Positions 16,722-25,514 are shown, counted from the first letter of the stretch. The stretch is 64,000 nt of DNA from Bacillota bacterium (GCA_021841025.1 JAKBWA010000104.1:23311-87310), one strand, 5' to 3'. The notes: generated from the sequence alone by a model not told the origin. Numbers and translations are program-made.

Positions 16722-17888
16722 CATACATCCCCGGATAGCTCAGGGAGTAGGGACAGCATAATAAATCGTAAGCAAAACCACAGACGTTTGTGGCGATTGT
16801 CATACATGTATACTAAGCATCCCAAAAAACCGTGCGACTAAGGTACCCCCTCCTGCTTCGGTCGGGCGTTGGCCGTGCTCGATTCTGTTATCTCCGGCTA
16901 CGTCCCATAGGGATGAGCCGCAGATTCCACGCAGGCGATCAATAATCGGGAAGCGATGCCGGTCTTCATATGACGACGATTGAAGCGATAAACGAATTCT
17001 TCGAGGTATAGTTGACGGCGGGCGCGTCCGCGCCCGTGATAGGTCCCATCAATGAATGTTTTGGCGAGACTAATAACCGTGTTCACCCAGTGAAAGACGA
17101 CCGGCGCCTCCGGATCGTCGCTGAGGGTGACTTCATGATCGGCCTCATGAGCATGGGCTCCCGCAGCATAGACAGGCGCACCGTCGCTACGCCACACGCC
17201 TTGGTGTTCTACGCGACGCTCGAGGACATCCAGGACGGTGTCTTTCTTCAGGTCTGGCACGGCGTCCAGAAAGATATGGCGTGGGTGCCCTTGGCTATTG
17301 AGACTCACACCCACGACGACCGGATCTTGATCGGTACCCCGGCCCCGTTTCCCCGCCCCATGGCTGACGCCACCGAAATAGGCATCATCCAGTTCCACCA
17401 GTCCGCCCAGTTGATAGCGAGCATTACGGTCCTTCATGGCCTGTTGAATTTTATGGTGCAAGAGCCAGGCGGTATCGTACCGTAGTCCTAATTCGCGACT
17501 AAGCGCCATGGCGGACTTGCCTCCTTTATCGACGGCGATCAGGAAAATGGCCATAAACCACACACGCAGGGACACTTTGGTGCGATGGAAGACGGTACCA
17601 GCCGTAACAGACGCTTGATGGCCACAGGCCTGGCATTCATAGAGGGGCGCGGTCCGGCCGGACCGCTGAATCGTCCAGAAAGTCTTACCTTGACACTGAG
17701 GACAGACAAATCCGGTTGGCCAACGCTGCTGGAATAAGTATTCCTGGCACGCATTTTCCGTTGCAAATTGATCTTGCCATTCTAACAATGTCATCCGTGC
17801 TACCTCCCACCTGCAACCTTAATTTACCTGAATTGTACCACGTTCCCTCCACTTGGGGATCTCTACCTGAGTTATCCGGGGATGTATG
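16722..17888 (-). mobile_element. IS1595-family insertion sequence, 1167 bp, apparently complete
   Basis: Terminal inverted repeats begin CATACATCCCCGGATA at both ends and extend to about 25 bases (16722-16746 and 17864-17888) with two mismatches. It holds one transposase gene on the minus strand and is flanked by the CTTGGAAA duplication. Intact repeats, open transposase gene and perfect duplication suggest a recent insertion. Confidence 0.94.
16898..17794 (-). CDS. IS1595-family DDE transposase
   Basis: 298 residues. The N-terminus carries a zinc ribbon (CPQCQG then CQACGH, about residues 31-58), then the DDE catalytic domain: Asp in VELDDAYFGG (about 135), Asp in WRSDGAP (about 203), and the third segment HWVNTVISLAKTFIDGTYHG followed by LYLEEFVYRFNRR. 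These are the marks of the IS1595 (ISPna2/ISSod11-like) transposases. GGGAGG lies eight bases before the ATG. The frame is undamaged, so it is probably active. Confidence 0.95.
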   Translation of the reverse strand: MTLLEWQDQFATENACQEYLFQQRWPTGFVCPQCQGKTFWTIQRSGRTAPLYECQACGHQASVTAGTVFHRTKVSLRVWFMAIFLIAVDKGGKSAMALSRELGLRYDTAWLLHHKIQQAMKDRNARYQLGGLVELDDAYFGGVSHGAGKRGRGTDQDPVVVGVSLNSQGHPRHIFLDAVPDLKKDTVLDVLERRVEHQGVWRSDGAPVYAAGAHAHEADHEVTLSDDPEAPVVFHWVNTVISLAKTFIDGTYHGRGRARRQLYLEEFVYRFNRRHMKTGIASRLLIACVESAAHPYGT

Positions 17889-17993
17889 CTTGGAAATCAT
17901 CAGGGTCTTTTCCGCCCGGCTCTACGGTAGCCGCTCGCGAAAAAATCAGAAACTGCTCAATGGCGTGAAGCAAGTAGTGGAGGAGGTGTCGTC

Positions 17994-19184
17994 ATGATTC
18001 TGGCCCATAAGATTGCGCTCGAACCGAATAACGTTCAAGAGACCTATTTTCGCAAGGCTGCGGGGACTGCGCGGTTTGCCTACAACTGGGCGTTGGCCCA
18101 ATGGCAACGACAATATGAGGCCTGGAAAGCAGATCCAACTGGGGTTAAACCTTCCGATCCGGCATTGCGTAAGCAACTCAATGCCATCAAAAGAGACCAG
18201 TTTCCCTGGATGCTGGAGGTGACCAAGAACGCCCCACAGATAGCCATTATCCACTTAGGAGAATCCTTCAAAAACTTCTTCGAGGGACGTGCCGAGTATC
18301 CTACGTTTAAGAAAAAGGGCCGTCACGATAGTTTTTCGTTAAGTAACGACCAATTCACAGTCAAAGGGCAGAAAGTGCATATTCCGAAACTCGGATGGGT
18401 CCGGATGCACGAATCGTTACGCTTTGTCGGGAAAGTACTGGAGGGCACGATCTCCAGGACCGCTGACCGATGGTTTTTCAGCGTCACCGTTGAGATTCCA
18501 GATCCTCCCGGTATCCTCCGTGAAAACCAAACGGTGGGTGGGGTGGATTTGGGCGTGTCGGCGTTGGCGACACTCTCCACCGGCGAGAAAATTGTGGGGC
18601 CGAAAGCCTATGCTGTGGCGTTGAAGAAACTCCGCCAGTTATCGAAACACTTCAGTCGGCAGATGGAGGCCGCCAAAGTGCGTGCCGGGCTGGAGCCCGG
18701 CGAACCCATTCCAAAAGGAATGCACGTCTCCTGGTCAAAGAATATGCGGAAAACCCAACAGCGCATTGCCCGACTTCATGCCCAGATTGCGAATATTCGG
18801 GCCGATGCTTTGCACCAACTTACGACCTATCTGGTCAACCTTTTCGATGTCATCGCCATCGAGGATTTGAACGTCGCCGGTATGCTCAAAAACCATAAGC
18901 TGGCTAGGGCGATTGCCGACAGGGGCTTTGGGGAATTTCGCCGTCAGTTAGAATATAAGGCGGTCCAACACGGCAAAACAGTTATCGTGGTGAACCGTTG
19001 GTATCCCAGTAGCAAAATCTGTTCCACGTGTGGGTACAAGGTTTCGAAAATGCCCTTAAGTATGCGGGCATGGACGTGCCCGCAGTGTCAGGCCTATCAT
19101 GACCGCGACATCAACGCGGCGATCAATTTACGGACAGCGGCCGAGAGTTCGATGGGTTTTAGCTGCCCATCCGTTCCTGCCTGA
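17994..19184 (+). CDS. tnpB: TnpB, RNA-guided RuvC-like nuclease of the IS607 element
   Basis: 396 residues. The three RuvC motifs are present: Asp in GGVDLGVSALA (about 183), Glu in IAIEDLNV (about 289) and Asp in YHDRDINAAINL (about 371), with a four-Cys zinc finger between the last two (CSTCG, CPQC). TnpB proteins use an RNA made from the element's right end to cut DNA at the donor site and so keep the element. GGAGGAGG precedes the ATG and the start overlaps the tnpA stop. The tail after the third motif is short (SSMGFSCPSVPA) and may be truncated by a frameshift, but the catalytic core is whole. Confidence 0.93.
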   Translation: MILAHKIALEPNNVQETYFRKAAGTARFAYNWALAQWQRQYEAWKADPTGVKPSDPALRKQLNAIKRDQFPWMLEVTKNAPQIAIIHLGESFKNFFEGRAEYPTFKKKGRHDSFSLSNDQFTVKGQKVHIPKLGWVRMHESLRFVGKVLEGTISRTADRWFFSVTVEIPDPPGILRENQTVGGVDLGVSALATLSTGEKIVGPKAYAVALKKLRQLSKHFSRQMEAAKVRAGLEPGEPIPKGMHVSWSKNMRKTQQRIARLHAQIANIRADALHQLTTYLVNLFDVIAIEDLNVAGMLKNHKLARAIADRGFGEFRRQLEYKAVQHGKTVIVVNRWYPSSKICSTCGYKVSKMPLSMRAWTCPQCQAYHDRDINAAINLRTAAESSMGFSCPSVPA

Positions 19185-19694
19185 CAGTAGGACTGCTCGG
19201 TGACTCGCTTGGGGAGCGCCCTCCAGTGGACGACTGGTCCTTGAGACCCTAAGAAGCTGTGACGCAATGAACCAAGAAGGTGGCGACAGGTTGATCATTT
19301 GCATAGCGGTGATCACACTTGGACAAGTCCATCAGAACGGTTCTAAGACTTTTATACAACATGGATTGATCTATTAGGGGCATTAGTGTGACTATATTTC
19401 CGAGATGTTCATGAGAGGTCTGCAAGAGGTGTTCGCACAAAACCCTAGGTGTTTTTATGTTGTTCTGATGTTCAAAAACATAAGGCTCTTTCGAAATCCG
19501 TTAGCCGAACTAAGTATGTGCTGTGAAATGGGCTTATCAATTAGATAAAAAATGACATGATGGTCAGCGAATGGTAGATTTGCTACCCTTCTTTTTGCCG
19601 TGAAAAGATTGGGCCGCTCGGACGTTACTCAGGGGACTCTGGGGTTTTACAGTGTATTGAGAACGAATGTCATTCTCGTTACAGGAGAAACTCC
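19185..19694. other. IS607 right-end region and leader of the second Nramp-like gene
   Basis: About 510 bases. The first part should contain the right end of the IS607 element and the DNA for the guide RNA of TnpB, but I cannot place the boundary without aligned copies. The last 60 bases form the leader of the downstream carrier gene. I checked this leader for M-box elements and found none. Confidence 0.4.
19659..19680 (+). promoter_or_regulatory. Palindromic operator candidate before the second Nramp-like gene
   Basis: GAATGTCATTC (19665-19675) is a perfect palindrome around one base and is extended by imperfect arms GAGAA/TTCTC and AACGA/TCGTT. It lies 19 bases before the start codon, a place where a metal-sensing repressor such as MntR or Fur would block expression. 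The sensor is not identified. Confidence 0.4.
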
Positions 19695-20918
19695 ATGAAT
19701 TGGCTGCATTCGCCTTTCTATCACCGAGGTGAGCGTGCACACTGGCAGTGGCTTAGAATTTTTGGCCCTGGAATCCTGGTTATGTTAGCGGATACCGATG
19801 CGGGGAGTATTGTAACCGCTGCCCAATCGGGAGCCAAGTATGGCACTCGGTTGGTCATACCCGATATTTTTCTGATTGTCGTATTGTACCTGGTCCAGGA
19901 AATGACGGTGCGGCTAGGCTTGGTCACGGGTTTGGGCCAGGGCGCATTAATCCGGAAATATTTTGGACGGATGTGGGCAGCTCTGGTGGTGTTAATACTT
20001 TACATGATTTGCATCGCAGCCTTAGTTACCGAATACGCAGGAATTGCCACCGTGGGGCAAATGGCGGGGATAGGGAAGTGGTGGGCTGTTCTTATGAGTC
20101 AAGCGGCTTTGATCGGCGCGGCATTTTTGGGAAAATACCGACGCGTCGAACGTCTTGGTATTATGTTAGGACTCTTGGAGGTCATCTTCATTCCTGCTGC
20201 CGTGTGGGAAGTGATGCAGGGACCCAAAGTATTGGCGAACTTGTGGAGTCTGCCGCTAGACCAGACTCATTTCGCTTGGATGGTTGCGGCCAATGTAGGT
20301 GCCGTAATTATGCCCTGGATGATTTTTTTTCAGCAGCAGGCGGTTCACGACCGCCACCTAGGGCTGAGGCATCTGAAAATAGCTCGACATGATACTCTTG
20401 TTGGTGCTATTTTAACCCAAAGTGTGATGGTCGCAGTGATGATGACCGCAGCCGCTGTATTTCCCCATCACGCAACATTAACTTCGGTGGCTTCACTCGC
20501 ATTGACGTTGGTCCCACTATTAGGGCGAGGAGCCGTGATAATCTTCGGAGCAGGGCTATTAGGGGCTAGTTTAGTGGCCGCATTAGTTGTGTCTTTGGCG
20601 GGGGCATGGGGTTTGGCCGAAGTCTTTGACTGGAAACATAGTTTAAATTCCAGCTTTCGCGACACTCCTATGTTTCACCTCGTCTACGCCTTATCCCATG
20701 TTATTGCCGTGGGGATCGTGTTAACGACCACAGCTTACGTGTCTTTAAGCATCACGGTGGAAGTGATGAATGCCGTAGTGCTGCCGCTGATTCTCGTCTT
20801 CTTAATCATTTTGGAATACCGGGCATTGCCTCATTTTTGGAGAATGAGCAAAAACCGCCGAATTACGGTCATTGCGCTTAGTGCTCTAGTCGTTGTGTTC
20901 GCTCTGGTGACACTCTAA
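19695..20918 (+). CDS. Second Nramp-like metal transporter
   Basis: 407 residues, about eleven membrane segments. Helix 1 has ADTDAGS in place of DPGN and helix 6 has MPWMIFFQQ, so unlike the first transporter it keeps the methionine that favours transition metals while also departing from the DPGN signature. It shares FGPGILVM and LVQEMTVRLG with the first protein, so both belong to the same divergent Nramp branch. It probably imports a divalent metal with protons. AGGAG lies seven bases before the ATG. No riboswitch is present, but a palindrome is. Confidence 0.85.
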   Translation: MNWLHSPFYHRGERAHWQWLRIFGPGILVMLADTDAGSIVTAAQSGAKYGTRLVIPDIFLIVVLYLVQEMTVRLGLVTGLGQGALIRKYFGRMWAALVVLILYMICIAALVTEYAGIATVGQMAGIGKWWAVLMSQAALIGAAFLGKYRRVERLGIMLGLLEVIFIPAAVWEVMQGPKVLANLWSLPLDQTHFAWMVAANVGAVIMPWMIFFQQQAVHDRHLGLRHLKIARHDTLVGAILTQSVMVAVMMTAAAVFPHHATLTSVASLALTLVPLLGRGAVIIFGAGLLGASLVAALVVSLAGAWGLAEVFDWKHSLNSSFRDTPMFHLVYALSHVIAVGIVLTTTAYVSLSITVEVMNAVVLPLILVFLIILEYRALPHFWRMSKNRRITVIALSALVVVFALVTL

Positions 20919-21109
20919 TGTTCATTTTTTTCACCCCCTATGGCGGGATAGGAAGGTATTCGATCAGCAAAAAAGGGCTTGCATAAAACAGTTTTTTCTG
21001 ACTATTATGTATCCAATCTGGCAGAGCTACCATAACGTATGCATAGAACCTCAGTAAAAGGAGTATACTAAACACGATTGGCAAAATCACAAGAAGAGGG
21101 AGACCAGTC
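20919..21109. other. Short intergenic stretch with a possible -10 box
   Basis: TATACT near 21063 could be the -10 box for the small gene at 21110; a matching -35 box is weak. Nothing else is seen. Confidence 0.3.
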
Positions 21110-21307
21110 ATGGACAAGAAGCGGCATGAACTGACCAAGCAACTATTGCGGATTACAGAAACTACGGGATTGTCAGCGCAAGCCGCGATCCATGCACTTG
21201 CCCTGGAAAAAGCAGGAGAAAGACATCGAGACGAAGAAGACCAGTTGCACTCACGTGTTGCGAACTCCGCCACAAAATCCCATGATCTGACTTTAGAGGA
21301 TCAGTAA
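21110..21307 (+). CDS. Small hydrophilic protein of unknown function
   Basis: Sixty-five residues, strongly charged and helical (KRHELTKQLLRITETTGLSA, then EKAGERHRDEEDQ). GGGAG sits seven bases before the ATG. It is followed about 100 bases on by an intrinsic terminator. No family is recognised, and a chance frame cannot be fully excluded. Confidence 0.5.
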   Translation: MDKKRHELTKQLLRITETTGLSAQAAIHALALEKAGERHRDEEDQLHSRVANSATKSHDLTLEDQ

Positions 21308-21403
21308 TGGAGCAAGCGAACTCATAGGAACAGAAAAAACCGAAGCACTGAAGAACGACCTTGCTACGCCGAATTCTTTTGCCGTGATTTTTGGGTGCAC
21401 CAG

Positions 21404-21428
21404 ACGCCGAAACCGGCGTATTTTTTTA
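21404..21428 (+). terminator. Intrinsic terminator
   Basis: ACGCCG (21404-21409) pairs with CGGCGT (21414-21419) across AAAC, followed by A and seven T residues. It would end the transcript of the small gene at 21110. Confidence 0.8.
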
Positions 21429-21778
21429 TTCCTTTACGAATTATCATTTAAGCTAAATTCTTTCCGGGAAATCTCTGTCTTCTATTCAGGTCGATGCATG
21501 ATAACAGAGGTTCATCTCCCTAGATTGTTTGGCTGTAAAGTGCACAGACAAAGCGTTCCACTATGGTGAGGCCAAAAACAATATCTTCCAAAATATCCAG
21601 GAGGACGAGGTTCGGGTCAAAGGGAAAAAATTCGAGAAGGGCGGTAAATATGGGACAAACCGTGTGATCCACCAATACCGTGAGTTGGTATCCCGAGTCA
21701 ATATTGGACTTAATTGTGACTTAGCGACAGACATCAAAAGGCGCTATTCGACACACACTGTCGCTGAGGTGATAATTC
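21429..21778. other. Leader region before the GH18 lipoprotein gene
   Basis: About 350 bases. Open frames here (for example 21529-21879) overlap the lipoprotein gene in another frame and lack ribosome sites. I see no structured element. Confidence 0.35.
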
Positions 21779-22879
21779 ATGAATGCCCGAGGAATTCAAA
21801 TATTGAGTTTGGCATCGGTGCTTTTGGTGGCTGGATGCGGTTCTTCAAGTCAGGCGTCTCCATCGAAGCACGGGACTAGTCCCAAAAAGACAGTGAGCAC
21901 CCGCAACAATACGAGGAAGGCCACTGTGAAGAAACCCGGGTCCACAGGGGGCAAAGGATCTAAGGGAGCCGCAGGCGGAAACACGTCCACGAAGAAATTA
22001 GCCGTTACCGGCTATTGGGCGCATCATGAGGCTCTTCCCGTCACTTCGTTGTCGGCGAGTGATCATTCCCTGACCTATATTTCACCGTTTTTGTACAGCT
22101 TGAGTGCCAAGGGTGCGCTTCATGCCAAGCCGGATCCTGCATTACTAAAGGAGATCGGGAAACTTCATATTTCCGTCGTGCCTTTGGTGGGCGATGCCAC
22201 TGGGAAACAAGCATTTTTGACCAGTAAGGCAGCGCGAAAAGCCGCGGTTCAAAGTATCGACCATCTCATTGCAACAAAGCATTATCAAGGCGTGGATGTT
22301 GACTTGGAACCGCCTCATACACATTTGAAGCCAGAACTTACGAAATTTATGGTCCAGTTGCGTGATACGTTGCCCAAGTCCGACAAGATAATCCTCGATG
22401 TCGTGCCGCATTCCGGTGGAGCCTATGATTATAAGAAATTGGCCCCGGAAGTGACAGGCTTTCAGTTGATGAGCTATGATGAGCATGGCGCAGGAACACC
22501 CGCCGGGCCGGTGGCTGCTCTCAACTGGGTTACGAGCTTGACTAAACGGCTGATAAAGGTCGTGCCTCCATCGAAGATATTTCTTGGGGTGGCTCTGTAC
22601 GGCTATGAATGGCCAATCGGGACGACTCATGCTGTCACAGTTCCCTATTATGCCGTTACTCCGGCGATAAAGTCCAAGGGAGTGTGGAATAAGCGCTATG
22701 AGGAAATGACGGCCAAAGTTGGAGGAAAGGTGTATTGGTGGGAAAATCGCAAAGGCATCTCCCAAAAAATCGCACTAGCCAAGAAGGATCATTTAGGTGG
22801 TATTGCCTTATGGCAGGTAGGATACGCCAACAAGGCCATTTACCAGGAACTGTTAAAGAACGTGGGAAAACAACCGTAA
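21779..22879 (+). CDS. GH18-family lipoprotein, YaaH/YdhD-like glycoside hydrolase
   Basis: The N-terminus is a lipoprotein signal with lipobox LVAGC (Cys at residue 20), followed by a low-complexity linker rich in Lys, Thr, Ser and Gly (about residues 22-72) that could bind the wall. The rest is a GH18 barrel: GVDVDLEPP carries the DxDxE catalytic motif (Glu near residue 176), with QLMSYDEHG and ALYGYEW typical of the peptidoglycan-active YaaH/YdhD branch. It probably cleaves N-acetylglucosamine linkages in cell wall material outside the membrane. GAGGTG lies eight bases before the ATG. It is followed by its own terminator. Confidence 0.9.
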   Translation: MNARGIQILSLASVLLVAGCGSSSQASPSKHGTSPKKTVSTRNNTRKATVKKPGSTGGKGSKGAAGGNTSTKKLAVTGYWAHHEALPVTSLSASDHSLTYISPFLYSLSAKGALHAKPDPALLKEIGKLHISVVPLVGDATGKQAFLTSKAARKAAVQSIDHLIATKHYQGVDVDLEPPHTHLKPELTKFMVQLRDTLPKSDKIILDVVPHSGGAYDYKKLAPEVTGFQLMSYDEHGAGTPAGPVAALNWVTSLTKRLIKVVPPSKIFLGVALYGYEWPIGTTHAVTVPYYAVTPAIKSKGVWNKRYEEMTAKVGGKVYWWENRKGISQKIALAKKDHLGGIALWQVGYANKAIYQELLKNVGKQP

Positions 22880-22904
22880 GTCATCTGGCATACTCTCCTA
22901 ATAC

Positions 22905-22942
22905 CGAGCCAGGCAATTCCCAGATTGTCTGGCTCGTTTTTT
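22905..22942 (+). terminator. Intrinsic terminator after the GH18 gene
   Basis: CGAGCCAG (22905-22912) pairs perfectly with CTGGCTCG (22929-22936), followed by six T residues. Confidence 0.9.
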
Positions 22943-23176
22943 AACAGGAGGGGTGAGCGTAATCGCTGAGGATTCTGTGGCCTTCGTGCTGATACATCCA
23001 AACAAGAAGGGCGTTCAGAAAACAGGCAAAATGATGATAGGTGATGGTTTTTCGTGGCTATTCTCCTATGGTGAACGATGTACAGCAGAAATGCCTCCCA
23101 ATACTGATAGGGAGTCCTTGGAAACATGTTAGAATTGCCGTAACAGACCATAGGCAAAAATGACAGGAGGAAAACA

Positions 23177-23440
23177 ATGGAAGAACGCATTATTGATGTG
23201 CGCGGCTTGTGTTGAGGCCCCCCAATTATTGCCGCATCGGAAGCGGTACGTTGGCTGGATGCCAACAGCACATTTGTGTTGATGACCGACAAGTCTTCGG
23301 TCATTCGAGACATGGAGGCTTGGGCAAGAATTACCCGGAACCAGATATTGAGCGTTGAAGATGTCCGGGGAGTCCACCATATTCGTATTAGACGGCTTGC
23401 AAGCTGCACGATGACTCCAAGAACCAGCAATGCTACGTAG
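23177..23440 (+). pseudogene. TusA/SirA-like sulfur carrier ORF with in-frame TGA at the catalytic Cys position
   Basis: AGGAGG six bases before the ATG opens an 88-codon frame that starts MEERIIDVRGLC, then TGA (23213-23215), then GPPIIAASEAVRWLDANS and a complete beta-alpha-beta tail ending HHIRIRR. TusA-family proteins read D-x-R-G-L-x-C-P-x-P-I here, and the TGA falls on the sulfur-carrying Cys. Apart from this codon, and Gly-Pro where Pro-Gly is usual, the frame is whole and of normal family length. Either the gene is dead by a point mutation or TGA is read as selenocysteine; selenocysteine-containing SirA-like proteins are known in other bacteria. I list it as a pseudogene because nothing else in the window supports selenocysteine decoding. 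Confidence 0.7.
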
Positions 23441-24565
23441 CATTTTCTGATGCGGTTCTTAAAGCCCAGGGCTAGCATGTCCCAAAATGGCTGTGAGTGT
23501 CTACTTCCCCAAGTGACAACGCGTGATGGCTGGGGAGCCATGGGAGTTTTTCAAGAACCTGTCGATGGTCCTCCCGTATGATTAAATACGAGGTGGGCAC
23601 TATCGTTTCTTTCTTGGAATAAAGGAGTCATGACGAAGTCTCAACGGCCAAGTATGTTTTTGCGGAATTCTAGTTTTGGTGCATCCATTTAATATATTGG
23701 AATGCCGAAATCTCGCCGAGATAAACCCCTATAACCGCGCCAGTCTGCTGCCGGCGAGCTCTTCTTTTGATGCCCAACCCTGATGAGTGGAGAGGATTTC
23801 TGAGACAGCCTCTTTTTGTGGAAAGTCTCACGCATCAATTCGAAAAAACTCCGCACCCTCCCAGGATGTCTCCTCGAGCGGGCTCTGTTTTGGCTTCGAC
23901 TGAAAAGGGGAAGGTGTCAAATGCGAATGGCAAAAGATCCTCCCAGGAATTTTGGGATCGGAAGGATCTTTTGTTGTGTTATCCTGTAAATTTTTGCTAG
24001 GAGAATCAATTCTGTGGCTGTTGGGTACCGCGTTCGGATGAGGTTAAAAGTCATCCCAATTTTTGTGAGACAAATGAACGACGCTCCAAGACAACAGGGT
24101 TTATCTCGCAACAACCGGAAACGGTATTGCGTTGTATTATTATGGGGGTAGAAGCTGCGGTGATAGCTGAAGATTGGTTAAGGAATTTTTGATGAGGGTC
24201 CACCTGGCCGTCACGGAAGGCATGTCCCGGCGTGGCCAAGATTTAGGCGAAGAGCTCCATTTTTGATGGATTAAGCGGGCGCTAGGGTTAATACCCATGC
24301 CTTAGAGGAAAGAAGGCCATTTAGGCATCGTTTGAGCGACTCGAGAAACCGCCTTAAGGTATTGTTTATGGTCAAATGAACCCAAAGCAACGCTTTGACA
24401 GTGGGATAATGGGGGCGGCTAACCGGTCTTGTCATGGGGCTGTGAGGGTGAGTTTTGATATATCCGGAAATTCACTCGGCATGGCTGGGGAAAATCTCCG
24501 GGATTTTTAAGACAGGTCAGATAACAGATCACAAGTGACAATATTAACATTAGGGGGGTGGGCAG
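23441..24565. other. Gene-poor stretch
   Basis: About 1.1 kb. Apart from the hairpin at 23932-23972 I see no supported feature. Short open frames on both strands lack ribosome sites or recognisable motifs. A leftward open frame of 233 codons that ends at 22840 and overlaps the TusA-like ORF has no ribosome site and low-quality composition. Confidence 0.4.
23932..23972 (+). terminator. Terminator-like perfect hairpin
   Basis: AAAAGATCCT (23932-23941) pairs perfectly with AGGATCTTTT (23963-23972). The right arm ends in four T residues on the plus strand, and by symmetry four T residues end the arm on the minus strand, so it could stop transcription from either side. Confidence 0.55.
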
Positions 24566-25345
24566 ATGATTCCAGCACTCTTCATTGCGCATGGGTCTCC
24601 GCTTTTAGCTGTTGAAGAGGATGAATACACAGCATTTCTTCGTCAACTAGGCCAAGATTTGACCCGTCCTCAAGCCATTGTCCTCTTTTCCGCTCACTGG
24701 GAGGCCAGTGTGCAAAAAGTCAGCCGGGTGAAGGACTATTATAGCACCATACATGATTTTGAGGGATTTCCGCATGCCCTTTATCAGATCAAATATCCTG
24801 TTCAAGGCGATGACAAAATTGCGGAACAGGTTGAGAGTCTCTTAACGGCTGAGGCCATACCATTTGAGATGGAAAAAAGCCGCGGCTTGGACCATGGCGC
24901 ATGGGTCGTTTTGGCGCGGCTTTATCCCCATGCCGACGTTTTTGTTACGGCAATGTCAGTGAATCCTCATCAGACTGTCGAACAGCTCTACAGGATTGGA
25001 AAAGCGTTGAAGGCATTACGGGAAAACGATGTCTTAATAATTGCAAGCGGCGGGACGGTCCACAACTTACAAACCTTGGCGTGGCAGACCAATGAGACAG
25101 ATGATTGGGCCCTTGAATTTGACCGGTGGCTGGAGGAACGGATTATGGCCTGGGATCTAGATTCTTTGTACCAGTACCGCACCTTGGCCCCCAATGCCTC
25201 GTTAGCGGTGCCTCTCAATGGAACGGAGCATTTTGTTCCACTATTTTACGCGATGGGCGCCGCTGATAATGTGCGCAAGGCCACCTTATTATACCGAAGC
25301 TACCGCTACGGAAATCTGAGTCACAGTGTTTGGCGTTTCGGCTAG
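24566..25345 (+). CDS. DODA-type extradiol dioxygenase (LigB superfamily)
   Basis: 259 residues, the usual length of the single-domain 4,5-DOPA dioxygenase (YgiD-like) group. Metal-binding His candidates are in FIAHGSP (residue 9), FSAHWEAS (about 44) and near the C-terminus TEHFVPL (about 221); DHGAWVVLARLYPHADV is also characteristic. These enzymes open catecholic rings with O2 using Zn2+ or Fe2+. The physiological substrate is not evident. The start has GGGGGGTGGG a few bases upstream. The gene stands alone, with the TRIC-type gene 170 bases downstream. Confidence 0.9.
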   Translation: MIPALFIAHGSPLLAVEEDEYTAFLRQLGQDLTRPQAIVLFSAHWEASVQKVSRVKDYYSTIHDFEGFPHALYQIKYPVQGDDKIAEQVESLLTAEAIPFEMEKSRGLDHGAWVVLARLYPHADVFVTAMSVNPHQTVEQLYRIGKALKALRENDVLIIASGGTVHNLQTLAWQTNETDDWALEFDRWLEERIMAWDLDSLYQYRTLAPNASLAVPLNGTEHFVPLFYAMGAADNVRKATLLYRSYRYGNLSHSVWRFG

Positions 25346-25514
25346 ACGATCTCGCTGCCCATCTTTCATGAGAGGCAGCACCAATTAATGATGCGGCGTA
25401 CGGGATCGACTGGCTTTCCTCTTAGAGGCTGAGGAAATCGCATGATCAGGCTGAGGACGTTGGAGATAACAGGAATACTCTCAACTTTTTTAATGACTGA
25501 TTCAAGAGGAGCCG

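Larger units (their letters stand above)
16714..17896. repeat. 8-bp target site duplication CTTGGAAA flanking the IS1595-family element
   Basis: CTTGGAAA occurs at 16714-16721 and again at 17889-17896, exactly at the ends of the inserted element. Removing the element and one copy restores the tnpA reading frame (DVLEII). Eight bases is the usual duplication length for IS1595-family insertions. Confidence 0.95.
16193..17997 (+). pseudogene. tnpA: IS607-family serine recombinase TnpA, inactivated
   Basis: The N-terminus is a MerR-like helix-turn-helix (VGIRKAAEFLGVTPSTLRR), followed by the serine-recombinase catalytic segment YARVSSHDQKDDLDRQ. Two nonsense codons interrupt it: TAG at 16265 and TGA at 16472, both at positions where relatives have Trp (TGG). 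The gene is also split after DVLE by the IS1595-family element; its true C-terminus (LEIIRVFSARLYGSRSRKNQ) resumes at 17889 and ends at 17997, overlapping the tnpB start by four bases. It therefore carries at least three independent lesions, and I infer that it cannot make active recombinase. Confidence 0.93.
16193..19184 (+). mobile_element. IS607-family element (tnpA-tnpB), interrupted by an IS1595-family element
   Basis: A serine-recombinase tnpA (dead) and an RNA-guided-nuclease-type tnpB (open) overlap by ATGA, the usual IS607 layout. The outer ends cannot be fixed by eye because IS607 elements lack long terminal repeats; the left end should lie before the promoter at 16157 and the right end some way after 19184. 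Without the inserted element it would be about 1.8-2 kb long. With tnpA dead it can move only if recombinase is supplied from elsewhere. Confidence 0.85.

Noticed and set aside
19500-19694. A second M-box before the second Nramp-like gene
   Set aside because: None of the conserved M-box blocks is present in the leader; only a short palindrome is.
22840-23541. Leftward open frame of 233 codons
   Set aside because: It is antisense to the end of the GH18 gene, its terminator and the TusA-like ORF, has no ribosome site and shows no protein-family pattern.
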